This document shows, piece after piece, positions 11,081-20,604 of a DNA stretch of 64,000 bases (positions within the stretch are counted from its first letter, which is position 1; the number at the start of each line of letters is the position of its first letter). Where the stretch lies: positions 434,001 through 498,000 of the forward strand of contig JACKAJ010000015.1 of NCBI GenBank assembly GCA_020635135.1, in the 5' to 3' direction. The position numbers and the translations under genes are program-made. The notes beneath the pieces were generated by a model. The model had not been told where the DNA came from and searched no databases. It saw only the letters and a list, made by a program, of their open reading frames with translations. The DNA comes from Halobacteriovoraceae bacterium. GTDB lineage: Bacteria; Bdellovibrionota; Bacteriovoracia; Bacteriovoracales; Bacteriovoracaceae.

Positions 11081-13516
11081 TTAGACCTTCAGGGAATACC
11101 CGAAATCAGCCAAAGTTGCCACACATTTATCTTCGTAACCCTTGATTATTGCTGGCTCCAGGGTCTTAGAAGGGTCCTGATAAACGAACCGAATCGTCAC
11201 GGCATTGTGTTCTTCATTAAGGGAGAAGACCTGAACGACTTTCATGGATTCTAAGTCTTTAATTTTTAACTTCTTTTGAATATCAAACACACTGGCAACA
11301 GGCTTATTTTTTTCAACCAAAACAGTGCAATCAAAGCTCGCCGCGGGAAATTTAGGAAGTGGAGTATAACTTTGAGATTTTTTTATTTCAGCAGATGTGA
11401 ATTCTGTAAGATCAATTAAAGCAATGGAAAGATTTCCTTTTATCTTAAAATCTCTACAAACCAAAGGATGAATTGTTGTTAAAGCCCCTTTTACTTTTCC
11501 TCGAATGATAATTTCTTGTTTTTCGTAAGGGTGCAATCCATTCCAATCTTCAGCGATGTAATCGTTTTTAAATTTTGAACTACAAAAATTTTGAAATTTA
11601 AAATTAATTCCAACGTAGTTAAGAAAATTTTCAACAGAGTTTAACAATTCAAGAAAGGTCGATTTCTCTTTTGAATAAAAGCAAACTCCTACCATATTTT
11701 TTTCATGAAAAAATTTTTCATCACCAGTTGGGTGATAAGTTCTACCCCATTCAAAGAAACGAAAACTTTCAAAGTTTTTAGTGTTCACAGATGCTGCTTC
11801 TATCAACGAAGGAAGAAGACTGGGACGCATGCGATCTGCTTCTTGCGAAAGGGCATTTACTAGTACTAATTCGTTATTGAGATCACTCCAATGAGCTTTT
11901 TCCAGAAGCTTTTCACCAACTAAAGGATAAGTCATAATCTCATAGCTGTTAGCATGGAGACTAAAATAATCTTGAACTTTTCTTTCCACATTTTTGTATG
12001 CTGTTAATGTGATTGGTTTTACTTCAAGTTTTGGAGAAGCGACAGGAATAGTTTCATAACCTATAATCCTTCCAATTTCTTCAACAATATCGTGAGCTCC
12101 CTCGATGTCTTTAGTCGCTCGGTAACTTGGAACTATGATTTGAAGTTCATCGTTTTTAGAATTTTCAACTTTAAAATCAAGACTTTCAAGGATTGAAACA
12201 ATCTCTTTTCTCTCCAACTCTGTTCCCAGAATACGATTAATATACTGAACACTAGTTTGAATTTGAAGCGCAGGAATTTTACTTAAATCCAATCCGTCAT
12301 ATTCTGCTTTTCCAACAACATAAGCTTCTGGGCAAAGTTCTTTTACTAATTCTAATGTTCGAAGCAGAGTTCGGTAAGTCATCTTTGAATCAAGGGATTT
12401 TTCATAGCGAGCAGATGAATCTGTTCGAAGACCTAAGCGAACCGAAGTTCTTCTCACTTCTTCAGGTTTCCAATTCGCCACTTCGATAAATATTTTAGTC
12501 GTTTCATCGCGGACACCACTATTAGCTCCCCCCATAATCCCAGCAAGAACTAAAGGCTTTTGAGAATCACAAATAACAGTGTCAGTTGAGATAAGATCTC
12601 TTTTTATTTCATCGAGTGTTTCGAAAACATCATTTTGACCAAGACGCTTAATATGAATCGTATTATCGCCAATAAGTTCACGATCATAAATATGAAGAGG
12701 CAATCCTAATTCCATCATCACATAGTTCGATATATCGACGATATTATTAATCGGTCGCAAGCCAACTGCAATTAGGCGGTCTTGTATCCATTTTGGAGAA
12801 GGTCCCACTTGTACGCCATCAACACTTAATCCCCAAAAGGAAAGGCAAGAAGAATCACTTTCAACTTTTGGTGATATTGGGGATTTATCTTTGGTAAAAT
12901 TCTTTTCTAGTTTTTCTTTCCATTTGTCATCAAAGGGATTTTTGAGAGGTTTATGGTAAATAGCCGCAAACTCTCGGGCAATTCCATACATTCCCCATAA
13001 ATCAGGTCGATGGGTTAATGATTTATTATCGACATCAATGAGGTAGTCTTGATTGAGTTCCAAATGCTCCAGCATAGTTTGGCCAACCACTGCAGCTTTA
13101 CCGAGTTGTAAAAGTCCTTTCGAGTCTTCCCCAAGTCCCAGTTCTGTCGCAGAGCAGAGCATTCCCTCAGAGAGATAGCCTCGAATTTTTTTAGGCTCAA
13201 GAGTTATTCCATTTGGAAGAGTTGTCCCTAATTTAGCGTAGGGAACTTTTTGGCCAACTTCTAAATTGGGTGCTCCACAAACCACTTCTTTAAACTCTTT
13301 TTCTCCATAATTAAATGTAACGAGATTGAGGCGATCGGCTTCTGGGTGCTTCTTCAAACTTACGATTTCTGCGACAACAATGACTTTAAGGTGTTCGTTG
13401 AGCTTTTTGACTTCTTCGACTTCAGCAGTTTTCATTGTGAAGTCGTTGGCAATATCGTGAATATTGATATTGGGGACCTCAGTAAAATCTTTAATCCAAT
13501 CGAGTGAAATAAGCAC
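11081..13516 (-). CDS. pheT: Phenylalanyl-tRNA synthetase beta chain
   Basis: 811 residues from a GTG start. PheT and PheS form the alpha2-beta2 enzyme that charges tRNA-Phe in the cytoplasm. The domain order is typical: N-terminal segment, tRNA-binding OB fold (about 40-150), B3/B4 editing region (about 210-390), B5 domain (about 405-475), catalytic-like core, and the C-terminal FDX-ACB anticodon-binding domain (about 715-811, starting near YTPLPKFPAASFD). Length matches the family. It follows pheS after 11 bases in one operon. Directly downstream of its stop begins the rRNA promoter on the same strand, so read-through from this operon into rRNA is possible. Confidence 0.97.
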   Translation of the reverse strand: MLISLDWIKDFTEVPNINIHDIANDFTMKTAEVEEVKKLNEHLKVIVVAEIVSLKKHPEADRLNLVTFNYGEKEFKEVVCGAPNLEVGQKVPYAKLGTTLPNGITLEPKKIRGYLSEGMLCSATELGLGEDSKGLLQLGKAAVVGQTMLEHLELNQDYLIDVDNKSLTHRPDLWGMYGIAREFAAIYHKPLKNPFDDKWKEKLEKNFTKDKSPISPKVESDSSCLSFWGLSVDGVQVGPSPKWIQDRLIAVGLRPINNIVDISNYVMMELGLPLHIYDRELIGDNTIHIKRLGQNDVFETLDEIKRDLISTDTVICDSQKPLVLAGIMGGANSGVRDETTKIFIEVANWKPEEVRRTSVRLGLRTDSSARYEKSLDSKMTYRTLLRTLELVKELCPEAYVVGKAEYDGLDLSKIPALQIQTSVQYINRILGTELERKEIVSILESLDFKVENSKNDELQIIVPSYRATKDIEGAHDIVEEIGRIIGYETIPVASPKLEVKPITLTAYKNVERKVQDYFSLHANSYEIMTYPLVGEKLLEKAHWSDLNNELVLVNALSQEADRMRPSLLPSLIEAASVNTKNFESFRFFEWGRTYHPTGDEKFFHEKNMVGVCFYSKEKSTFLELLNSVENFLNYVGINFKFQNFCSSKFKNDYIAEDWNGLHPYEKQEIIIRGKVKGALTTIHPLVCRDFKIKGNLSIALIDLTEFTSAEIKKSQSYTPLPKFPAASFDCTVLVEKNKPVASVFDIQKKLKIKDLESMKVVQVFSLNEEHNAVTIRFVYQDPSKTLEPAIIKGYEDKCVATLADFGYSLKV

Positions 13517-13527
13517 TTTATTGTTCC

Positions 13528-14568
13528 TTAAAAGCTGGCAAATTGTTTATTAAATCTCAAATCCCCACGGTGAAGTAAGCGAATATCTTCAATAGCATAG
13601 TTCACCATAACGAGACGATCGAGACCTAGTCCAAAGGCAAAGCCACTGTATTTCTCAGGATCAACCCCTCCAGCTTTGAGAACATTAGGGTGAACCATCC
13701 CGCAGGGAAGAAGCTCAAGCCATCCACTGTGTCTTGCAGACTCGTCTTTAGGGTCAGGTTTTTTCCAACGAATATCGAGTTCAAAGCCAGGCTCTACAAA
13801 AGGGAAGTATCCAGGGCGTAGCCGAACTTCCATATCCTTTTTGAAAATAGCCTTAAGTAGCGTTTTCATAAAATAAATTAAATGGCCGGTATTAATTTTT
13901 TCTCCCACCATCATCCCTTCAAGCTGGTGAAATGCCATTTCATGCGTAGTATCTGTTCGCTCGGAGCGAAAAACCTTTCCGGGTCCTACAAAAGCAAAAG
14001 GAGGTTTTCTCTCTTTCATTCCACGAATTTGAATGGTCGAAGTGTGAGTGCGAAGCAAATGTTTTTTATCTGCAAACCAGAAAGTATCCTGCATATCTCG
14101 TGCCGGGTGAGTTTCTGGAATATTGAGAGCCTCAAAATTGTGGTATTCATCTTCGATATGGGGCCCATCTAAGACTTCAAATCCCATGGAAAGAAAGACA
14201 TCCTCAATTTCTCGTTGAATTTGATGAGTGGGATGTAAGCCGCCACCTTGAAGACCCAACTCTCGCAAAGAATCGCGCAGAGAAAAATCTGTTCTATTTT
14301 TTTCAAGTTTTTCATTTATCTCGTCAAACTCAATAGCTTTTAGCTTGTCGATGATATCGCGCTCAATCGATTTTTTGATTTCATTAGAAACCGGACCGAT
14401 TTTTTGACGTTCTTCTGGGCTAGCATCTTTTAGGCCTTTTAGAATCTCGGAAAGTGATCCCTTTTTTCCTAAAATTGCAGCCTTAAGATTGAGCACTTCC
14501 GCTTGCTTACTCAGTGCATTCAATTCATTTTTAAATGAGGAATAGATTTCTTCAATTTTTTCGATCAT
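13528..14568 (-). CDS. pheS: Phenylalanyl-tRNA synthetase alpha chain
   Basis: 346 residues, class II aminoacyl-tRNA synthetase. An N-terminal coiled-coil arm (about 1-90) binds tRNA. The catalytic domain shows motif 1 around HPTHQIQREIEDVFLSMGFE, motif 2 around PGKVFRSERTDTTH and motif 3 around GFAFGLGLDRLVM. The length is standard. The start codon overlaps the stop of the upstream DUF4416 gene as ATGA, indicating translational coupling. pheT follows directly. Confidence 0.97.
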   Translation of the reverse strand: MIEKIEEIYSSFKNELNALSKQAEVLNLKAAILGKKGSLSEILKGLKDASPEERQKIGPVSNEIKKSIERDIIDKLKAIEFDEINEKLEKNRTDFSLRDSLRELGLQGGGLHPTHQIQREIEDVFLSMGFEVLDGPHIEDEYHNFEALNIPETHPARDMQDTFWFADKKHLLRTHTSTIQIRGMKERKPPFAFVGPGKVFRSERTDTTHEMAFHQLEGMMVGEKINTGHLIYFMKTLLKAIFKKDMEVRLRPGYFPFVEPGFELDIRWKKPDPKDESARHSGWLELLPCGMVHPNVLKAGGVDPEKYSGFAFGLGLDRLVMVNYAIEDIRLLHRGDLRFNKQFASF

Positions 14569-15125
14569 GGATTTTTATGATACCCAAGGAATTTTGTTTT
14601 GTCATAGGATAATAACTTGCTGCGAAGTTCTTTAAAAAAATGCTGCTTTTCTTCATGCTGATAATCGGGATAAGTCCAAGCAAGAAATTCAAATTTTCCC
14701 TTTTTGTAAATGTATTGAAGATCAGCGTAGACACCTTTGGCAAGATACAGTCGGTGAGCATAAGGCTTTCCAGTTGCTAAGATCATTTGTTCTAAACTTA
14801 AAAACCCCACATCTATATTTATAATTCGATTGCCATTGACCGCAGTTTTTTCTTCGATAAAAGTCGCTTTTACTTTCCAATCAACAAATTGGTCTCTATC
14901 TAATGGCTTAAGAGATCCAAAAATAACCCGATCGAGTGATTCTAAAGTCCCCATTTCTTTCGAATAATAAGTCAGTGAAGGGTTATAAGTAGGTTTGAGA
15001 ATATCGTAATCTTGAAAGAACTGGAGCTCTACCAATTCTGATATATCACTCATCCTGAAATATTTTTTGCTAAAAATGATACTTAAGAAATAAAAACCTT
15101 GAGGTACCGGATTGAGCTTGCTCAT
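14565..15125 (-). CDS. DUF4416 family protein
   Basis: 186 residues. The central part (YYSKEMGTLESLDRVIFGSL, then NIDVGFLSLEQMILATGKPY, AHRLYLAKGVYADLQYIYKK and WTYPDY) matches the pattern I know from DUF4416 proteins of Deltaproteobacteria and related groups. Their function is unknown. There is no signal peptide, so it is presumably cytoplasmic. It sits four bases after hldE and overlaps pheS by ATGA, so it is co-translated with pheS inside the cmk-hldE-DUF4416-pheST run. The N-terminal start has only a weak Shine-Dalgarno. Confidence 0.85.
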   Translation of the reverse strand: MSKLNPVPQGFYFLSIIFSKKYFRMSDISELVELQFFQDYDILKPTYNPSLTYYSKEMGTLESLDRVIFGSLKPLDRDQFVDWKVKATFIEEKTAVNGNRIINIDVGFLSLEQMILATGKPYAHRLYLAKGVYADLQYIYKKGKFEFLAWTYPDYQHEEKQHFFKELRSKLLSYDKTKFLGYHKNP

Positions 15126-15129
15126 AACT

Positions 15130-16149
15130 TTAAGAATGTTTTTTTATGTCTTCTTTAGTTCGAGCATAGTAATCGCGTATTTCATTGCGTGTTACTGTCG
15201 CTGTTCCTTTCTTGGCCACGACTACTCCTGCAGCGAGATTGGCCATCCAAGATGCTTCTTCTAGTGTGCATCCTACTATTAATGATGCCGTTAAAAGCGC
15301 AATTGATGTATCTCCTGCCCCTGAAACATCATAAACATCTCGAGCGATGGTTGGAATGTGCTTAACTTTTCCTTCTTCTCGATCTAGGGAAATCATTCCC
15401 TCGGCTCCCAAAGTAATGACTAATTTATTGAGATTGAGCTTCTCCAAAAGGATCTCACACATTTTCTCTTTATTGCGCTCTCCGTGATAGCCTAGAGCAT
15501 CGATTAATAAACTTGCTTCTGCATAATTCGGTTTAAAAAGAGTTGCTCCCCTGTACCACTGAGGAGGATTTTTGCGAGAAGGATCTACTGCTACAATTTT
15601 TTTCTGCTCTGTGAAAAGAGATATGATGTCTTGGGAAAATTTTTCGTTGAGAAGACCTTTAGCGTAATCTTCAATAATCAAAGCATCGTAATCTTGGCTA
15701 AATTCTTTCATACGATCCATCAGAAAATCATATGACTTATTATCCACAGGTTTTAGACTTTCATAATCAATACGACAAATCTGCTGAGTCTTTGCGACAA
15801 CTCTTTCTTTAAAAGTCGTCATTCGTTCAGATGAGCGGACAATCCCCCAGGTTGAAAGTCCTCGATTCTCTAATAACTCTTCAAATATTTGGGCATTGTG
15901 ATCACTACCGATAACCCCACAAAGAACTGAATTAATACCTAAGCTAACAAGATTGTCAGAGACGTTTGCCGCCAACCCCAGCTTAGTCCACTCTTTTTCA
16001 ACTTCCACAATAGGCACTGGAGCTTCTGGTGATATCCTTTCAACCGATCCCGAAGTATATTTATCAACTCCGACATCGCCAAGCACAGCAATATTTTTGA
16101 TCTTATCGAAAGAATTTATAATTTCATCAAAGCGCTCTTGATTAAGCAT
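15130..16149 (-). CDS. D-glycero-beta-D-manno-heptose-7-phosphate kinase (HldE kinase domain only)
   Basis: 339 residues, PfkB/ribokinase fold. The start shows the GDVGVDKYTSGSVERISPEAPVP region typical of RfaE1/HldE. The C-terminal PfkB signature DVSGAGDTSIA contains the catalytic Asp. It phosphorylates heptose-7-phosphate at C1 in the synthesis of ADP-heptose for the LPS core. The nucleotidyltransferase half found in bifunctional HldE of enterobacteria is absent, so an RfaE2-type protein should be encoded elsewhere. It overlaps the end of cmk by eight bases. Its presence supports a Gram-negative cell with heptose-containing LPS. Confidence 0.9.
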   Translation of the reverse strand: MLNQERFDEIINSFDKIKNIAVLGDVGVDKYTSGSVERISPEAPVPIVEVEKEWTKLGLAANVSDNLVSLGINSVLCGVIGSDHNAQIFEELLENRGLSTWGIVRSSERMTTFKERVVAKTQQICRIDYESLKPVDNKSYDFLMDRMKEFSQDYDALIIEDYAKGLLNEKFSQDIISLFTEQKKIVAVDPSRKNPPQWYRGATLFKPNYAEASLLIDALGYHGERNKEKMCEILLEKLNLNKLVITLGAEGMISLDREEGKVKHIPTIARDVYDVSGAGDTSIALLTASLIVGCTLEEASWMANLAAGVVVAKKGTATVTRNEIRDYYARTKEDIKKHS

Positions 16150-16858
16150 TAATTAGTCCTTGTTTTGTCAATATTTGCTTTATTGTATCTAACACTTCCT
16201 CTATTGATAAGTCACTAGTATCAAGCTCAAATGCATCGTCTGCTTTCATCAGTGGTGCAATTTCTCGACTTGAATCGCGAGTATCTCTTTTTTTGATGTC
16301 CTCAAGGATCTTTTTTTCCGTCAGCTCCCCTAGTTTCCCATTTTGCTGGAGCTGGACAAATCGCCGCTGGGCTCGGACTTCAGGACTCGCTGTTAAAAAT
16401 ATTTTTGCCTGCGCATTGGGAAAAACCACTGTTCCAATATCGCGTCCTTCAACAACATAAATATCTTTTCCACTTTCCACTATATTGCGTTGCCACTTTT
16501 CAATTATCTTTCTAACTTCAGGATTCGCCGAAACAATTGATGCTAATTCTGAAACTCTATGCTCACGCAAATGCTCTGGACCATACTCTTTGCCGTTTAA
16601 ACTCACCGTGACTGGATTTGTTTTGTAGTGGAATTGCAAATTGCTTAAAAGTTTTTGGAGTTGAAAAGCATCCACACTTTTGAGGGAGGTTTCCAAGTCA
16701 TTAAAATGTTCGCTTAGAAAAAGAGCAACCGCTCGGAAGAGCGCTCCAGTATCAATTTTGACAAAATGAAAATCAGTGGCCAATTTTCCTGAAATTAATG
16801 ACTTCCCGCATCCAGCTGGACCGTCAATCGCAACGACAGGATCTTTTTTGGTTTTCAT
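16142..16858 (-). CDS. cmk: Cytidylate kinase
   Basis: 238 residues from the ATG at 16858; an upstream in-frame GTG at 16876 adds six residues and is less likely. P-loop AIDGPAGCGKS near residue 8, the CMP-binding DTGALFRAVALF segment, VVEGRDIGTVVFP in the middle and the lid RDTRDSSREIAPL are all clear. The enzyme phosphorylates CMP and dCMP for nucleotide supply. It is the first gene of the run cmk-hldE-DUF4416-pheS-pheT, with an eight-base overlap with hldE. Confidence 0.95.
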   Translation of the reverse strand: MKTKKDPVVAIDGPAGCGKSLISGKLATDFHFVKIDTGALFRAVALFLSEHFNDLETSLKSVDAFQLQKLLSNLQFHYKTNPVTVSLNGKEYGPEHLREHRVSELASIVSANPEVRKIIEKWQRNIVESGKDIYVVEGRDIGTVVFPNAQAKIFLTASPEVRAQRRFVQLQQNGKLGELTEKKILEDIKKRDTRDSSREIAPLMKADDAFELDTSDLSIEEVLDTIKQILTKQGLINA

Positions 16859-16909
16859 AGACCCTAGAATTAGCACAAAAAAAGACCAATCGCTAGAGAT
16901 AGCCTCATT

Positions 16910-17365
16910 CTAATCGAGCTGACAACTCAAAGATTGAAAGTAAACAGCTTCATTTGTTTGGGGATTTACCAGTGAATACCGTCCAATGACGACAAGTGAA
17001 TTACCTTTTTGGGCCGAAGTAACAAACTCTATGACTGATGTCACGACATGCTCTCCCCCTTCAGTTGTTGAAACATTCTGAGGCTGATCTTTATAAAATG
17101 AAAGATTGTCTTCTCTTATAATGATATCTGCACGGATGCCATCTTTTCGCGTTATATAGAGAATTTCAGAATCTTCAGATTCTTCAAAGACAAGAGCACA
17201 TTCTGTTTCTGTTCCAACGAGTTTCCCCGTATGGACTTTTCCGGTTAAAGTATAGTTTTCGTTAGCAACCAAGTTGATATCAAAATTCTTAAGGTATTCA
17301 GCAATCTCTCCAGCATAGCTGGTCGAAGTGATTAATAGGCTTAAAAAGACCATCAATTTTTTCAT
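16910..17365 (-). CDS. Small secreted hypothetical protein
   Basis: 151 residues from the ATG at 17365, chosen because GGAG lies eight bases upstream and the signal peptide then starts cleanly (MKKLMVFLSLLITSTSYA). An upstream ATG at 17389 also has a Shine-Dalgarno-like GAGGG and would add eight residues. The mature part is a beta-rich polypeptide of about 130 residues with two cysteines (at about 45 and near the C-terminus) that may form one disulfide. No family is recognised. It lies between the lytic transglycosylase and cmk on the same strand. Confidence 0.65.
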   Translation of the reverse strand: MKKLMVFLSLLITSTSYAGEIAEYLKNFDINLVANENYTLTGKVHTGKLVGTETECALVFEESEDSEILYITRKDGIRADIIIREDNLSFYKDQPQNVSTTEGGEHVVTSVIEFVTSAQKGNSLVVIGRYSLVNPQTNEAVYFQSLSCQLD

Positions 17366-17486
17366 AGAAACTCTCCACATTTTTTTCATTTTAACCCTCT
17401 AAGAATGGACTTCCTAGAAGCTTGAAGAGTTTACAATTAAACTGTCAAAAATCTGATCAATTGAAGAGACTGCTCTAGGGCGTGCC

Positions 17487-18359
17487 CTAATACTGATACG
17501 GACTGTAATTGTGTTGAGATACCAAAAAGAGAGAACTTTGAGCTGTTCCAGTCAGAATCCCATAGTATCTCTTAATTTTAGCAAGGTATTTGTTAGACTC
17601 ACTTGCGACTTCTTCCCCGCTACTAATTGATCGACTCACCCAAGTCGGACCCATATTGTAAGCGACTGTAGCGTAGTGACTGTCTTTAAAGCGATTTTGA
17701 AGATTCTTAATATAGTAAATTCCTAGCTCGAGATTAGAAAGAATTTTTCTAATTTGTTTTTCTTCCTTCTTATTAAAGCCATTGGCAATTTCTTGAATCT
17801 CACTCCAGCTTTTCTCAGATTCGAGCTCTATCCCTTTTTTATGAAGCTTTCTTTTTAAGTAACGTCTTGTTTTTGGCATAACTTGCATAAGCCCTGCAGC
17901 TCCTACATGACTTTTAGCCTCATGATTAAAGTGACTCTCAGTCCAAACCATGGCCATAATCCAGTAGGGATCCACTTGGTATTTTTCACTGAGGTGAATA
18001 ATAGGACGAATAAGTCGTGATGCTTTTGAGCGGATATTAGAAAACACATTGTCGAGAATGCGCTTTTCAAAATCTTCTTTTTCTAAATGCTGAGACTCTC
18101 TGATTTTGGTATATGAAACTGATTCAAAATAAATGACACTTTCAGAAAAGTTATATTTTTTACTTTTTTCTAGGAGATCAATTCCTTCTGCTTCAAAATA
18201 AACAAGAATTTCTTCTATTTCCTTAGAGCTATAAGCATCTTCATTGTGCTGACTGGCAGCAGGAAAGAGAACCAAAACAACTAAAAGTACTGATAAGGAA
18301 AAAGTTGAAAACAGGCTTATAGCCGGTATTTCCGAGATTTTTTCGATTAAATTTTTCAT
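17487..18359 (-). CDS. Membrane-anchored lytic transglycosylase (SLT domain)
   Basis: 290 residues with a good Shine-Dalgarno (GGTGGAG). An N-terminal hydrophobic anchor lies at about residues 15-36. The C-terminal half is an SLT/goose-lysozyme-like domain: the catalytic glutamate is E141 in MVWTESHFNHEAKS, followed by GAAGLMQVMPKT and the substrate-groove motif VAYNMGPTWVSR. The enzyme cleaves peptidoglycan glycan strands with formation of anhydromuramic ends. In the family it serves wall turnover; in predatory relatives such enzymes could also act on prey wall (speculation). The region between 40 and 115 is helical and not assigned. Confidence 0.88.
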   Translation of the reverse strand: MKNLIEKISEIPAISLFSTFSLSVLLVVLVLFPAASQHNEDAYSSKEIEEILVYFEAEGIDLLEKSKKYNFSESVIYFESVSYTKIRESQHLEKEDFEKRILDNVFSNIRSKASRLIRPIIHLSEKYQVDPYWIMAMVWTESHFNHEAKSHVGAAGLMQVMPKTRRYLKRKLHKKGIELESEKSWSEIQEIANGFNKKEEKQIRKILSNLELGIYYIKNLQNRFKDSHYATVAYNMGPTWVSRSISSGEEVASESNKYLAKIKRYYGILTGTAQSSLFLVSQHNYSPYQY

Positions 18360-18509
18360 ATCTTACTCCACCAACGTGCTACTTATAAAGCTGGACTTCT
18401 CCAGTCAAGCTTTTTCAGATATACAAACATTGTAAATCCGAACCATTTCCACGAAGATAGAAAAGTGGGTAATCCAACGCAAATTCAGTCTAAAAACCAA
18501 GTATAAATT

Positions 18510-20561
18510 ATGAAAAAAACCCGTGATTACAATAGATTAAAGGACAGTTCTTCACTTTATTTGAAGCAACATTCCCACCAAAAAATCCATTGGTGGTCTT
18601 GGTGTGATGAGGCCATAGAAGAAGCTAAAAAGAGAAAAATGCCAATTTTTATTTCCATTGGCTACTCTTCATGCCATTGGTGCCACGTTATGAGCCGGGA
18701 AACTTTTGATGATCCTCAAGTAGCTGATTTTCTTAATGAAAACTTTGTGTCCATCAAAGTAGACAGGGAAGAAAACCCCGATGTCGATACCTATTTTCAA
18801 CAAATAGCCCTTAAAAACCTTGGACGGGGAGGCTGGCCGCTCAATTTTTTTACTAACTCAGATCTTATCCCTATCGCAGGGGGGACCTATTTTCCGCCGA
18901 AAGATTTTGACAATATGCCAAGCTTTCTCACAATGGCTAAAGATAGCGTAGATAAGTTTCAAAACCATCTCGATGAGATCGAAAAACACGGCCATCAGCT
19001 TATTAAAGAAATCTCTAAGAACCCCTCTATTTCGGCAAATAAAGAGATTAAATTTGAAGGACACTTCGTATCACCTTCTTCAATCCTCAATGCTCTTAAG
19101 CCCTATGAGGACGCTGAAAACGGTGGATATGGTGATCCCCCACGCTTTCCTAGTTTTGCTTACTATGAATGGGCCATTGAACAGATTTTAGAAGGGGTCG
19201 TTCCCAAAGAATTTGCAGAGCATATTATTAAAACGATAGAAGCCATTTGCTGTGGAGGTATCTTTGATCAAATCCGCGGAGGTATTCATCGCTACAGCAC
19301 TGATAAGAAATGGCTAGTTCCTCATTTTGAAAAGATGCTTTACGACCAATCCGGTCTATTGCGACTCTTAGTGAAAACCACTCTTCTTTACCCTTCACCT
19401 ATCTTTTTTGATGCTATCATTCTAACTCTAGAATACCTGGAAGCAGAACTCTTAAGCGAAGATGGCTATTTTTTTAGTGCTCAAGATGCAGAATCAGAGG
19501 GTGTGGAAGGGCTCTATTTTACATTCACAGAAGAGGAATTTGAAGAAGCTCTCAACCAATATGACGACAAACTGGCCGATCAATTTGATAATTTAAAAAA
19601 ATGGTTTGGTGTTACACCACTAGGAAATTTTGAAAATAATCTTAATGTTATTTCTATCAATCGCTCTCATCTTAAAGATATTCTCGATCCCCTTAATTGG
19701 GAAATCATTCGAAATACCAAACAGGCACTTTACCAAGCTCGAAAACAACGCGTTCCTCCTGCTACAGATACAAAGGGTGTGGCTAGCTGGAATTTTATGC
19801 TTATTTCAAGTCTTTGTGATCTCATCCAATATTCAAAAATTGAAATCGTAAAGAAGCAAGCTCAGGGACTTCTCAATGCTTGTTTAGAAGGTATTCACAA
19901 TACTTTCATCAAAAAATCAGAAGATGGAAAAACAATAATCAATCATAGCACAACCACAGAAAACAATATTGATCATTTTGAAGACTACGTCTTCTTTGCC
20001 GAAGCTCACACTCGACTCTATGAAGTCTCAGGAAAAGAACAATTTAAGAAGAATGCCCTTTTAACCCTAGAACATATTGTTCAAAACTATTTTGATGGCA
20101 AATTTTTTCGAACAAGACCCTATAGTAAAGATAAAAATTTAGCGTATCCCAATCTTCATTATGCCCTCTATGATCAGTCTTATCGTTCTCCAAGCTGTAC
20201 ACTCATTCATTTATTAAGAAAATGGAAACTTTACCAACCTGAATTAACAAGATTTGATGGTTTTGAAGAACTTATAAATTCAATTAAGCAATTTTCTCTC
20301 GGTAACCCGATCGCTTTTGGGGAAGCCTTGCGTTCGGTTGTCTATCCTCCGGAAGTTTACAAAAAAATTGAAGTTCCTAAATCTTGGCTAAAATCAAAAG
20401 AATTCATTAAATATAGAACTTTCTTTTCTGTTCGTTTTTTAATGATTTATTCTTCTGAAGAAAGTGGTTGGCAAATTTGCGACACTCAAAGCTGTGAAGG
20501 TCATGGTGAAACAGTTGAAGAATTTATAGATTTTTTATCCCCTAAAAATGAAAAGGCTTAA
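18510..20561 (+). CDS. DUF255/YyaL-type thioredoxin-fold protein
   Basis: 683 residues. The N-terminus (NRLKDSSSLYLKQHSHQKIHWWSW) and the SIGYSSCHWCHVM segment near residue 50 are the hallmark of the YyaL/SPATA20 family: a thioredoxin-like domain with a CxxC motif followed by an (alpha/alpha)6-barrel resembling N-acylglucosamine epimerases. Length matches the family (about 670-700). The biochemical role is not settled. There is no signal peptide, so it is cytoplasmic. It has no convincing Shine-Dalgarno, and a TATAAA lies two bases before the ATG. It ends inside a bidirectional terminator hairpin. Confidence 0.9.
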   Translation: MKKTRDYNRLKDSSSLYLKQHSHQKIHWWSWCDEAIEEAKKRKMPIFISIGYSSCHWCHVMSRETFDDPQVADFLNENFVSIKVDREENPDVDTYFQQIALKNLGRGGWPLNFFTNSDLIPIAGGTYFPPKDFDNMPSFLTMAKDSVDKFQNHLDEIEKHGHQLIKEISKNPSISANKEIKFEGHFVSPSSILNALKPYEDAENGGYGDPPRFPSFAYYEWAIEQILEGVVPKEFAEHIIKTIEAICCGGIFDQIRGGIHRYSTDKKWLVPHFEKMLYDQSGLLRLLVKTTLLYPSPIFFDAIILTLEYLEAELLSEDGYFFSAQDAESEGVEGLYFTFTEEEFEEALNQYDDKLADQFDNLKKWFGVTPLGNFENNLNVISINRSHLKDILDPLNWEIIRNTKQALYQARKQRVPPATDTKGVASWNFMLISSLCDLIQYSKIEIVKKQAQGLLNACLEGIHNTFIKKSEDGKTIINHSTTTENNIDHFEDYVFFAEAHTRLYEVSGKEQFKKNALLTLEHIVQNYFDGKFFRTRPYSKDKNLAYPNLHYALYDQSYRSPSCTLIHLLRKWKLYQPELTRFDGFEELINSIKQFSLGNPIAFGEALRSVVYPPEVYKKIEVPKSWLKSKEFIKYRTFFSVRFLMIYSSEESGWQICDTQSCEGHGETVEEFIDFLSPKNEKA

Positions 20562-20582
20562 GTTTAAAACTTAAGCCTTTCT
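20552..20582. terminator. Bidirectional terminator
   Basis: AAAGGCTTAAG (20552-20562) and CTTAAGCCTTT (20570-20580) form an 11-bp perfect stem with a TTTAAAA loop and T-rich flanks on both strands. It overlaps the stop codon of the upstream gene and also serves the convergent gene at 20605. Confidence 0.8.
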
Positions 20583-20604
20583 TCACACAAGCCTGAGGGA
20601 ATTA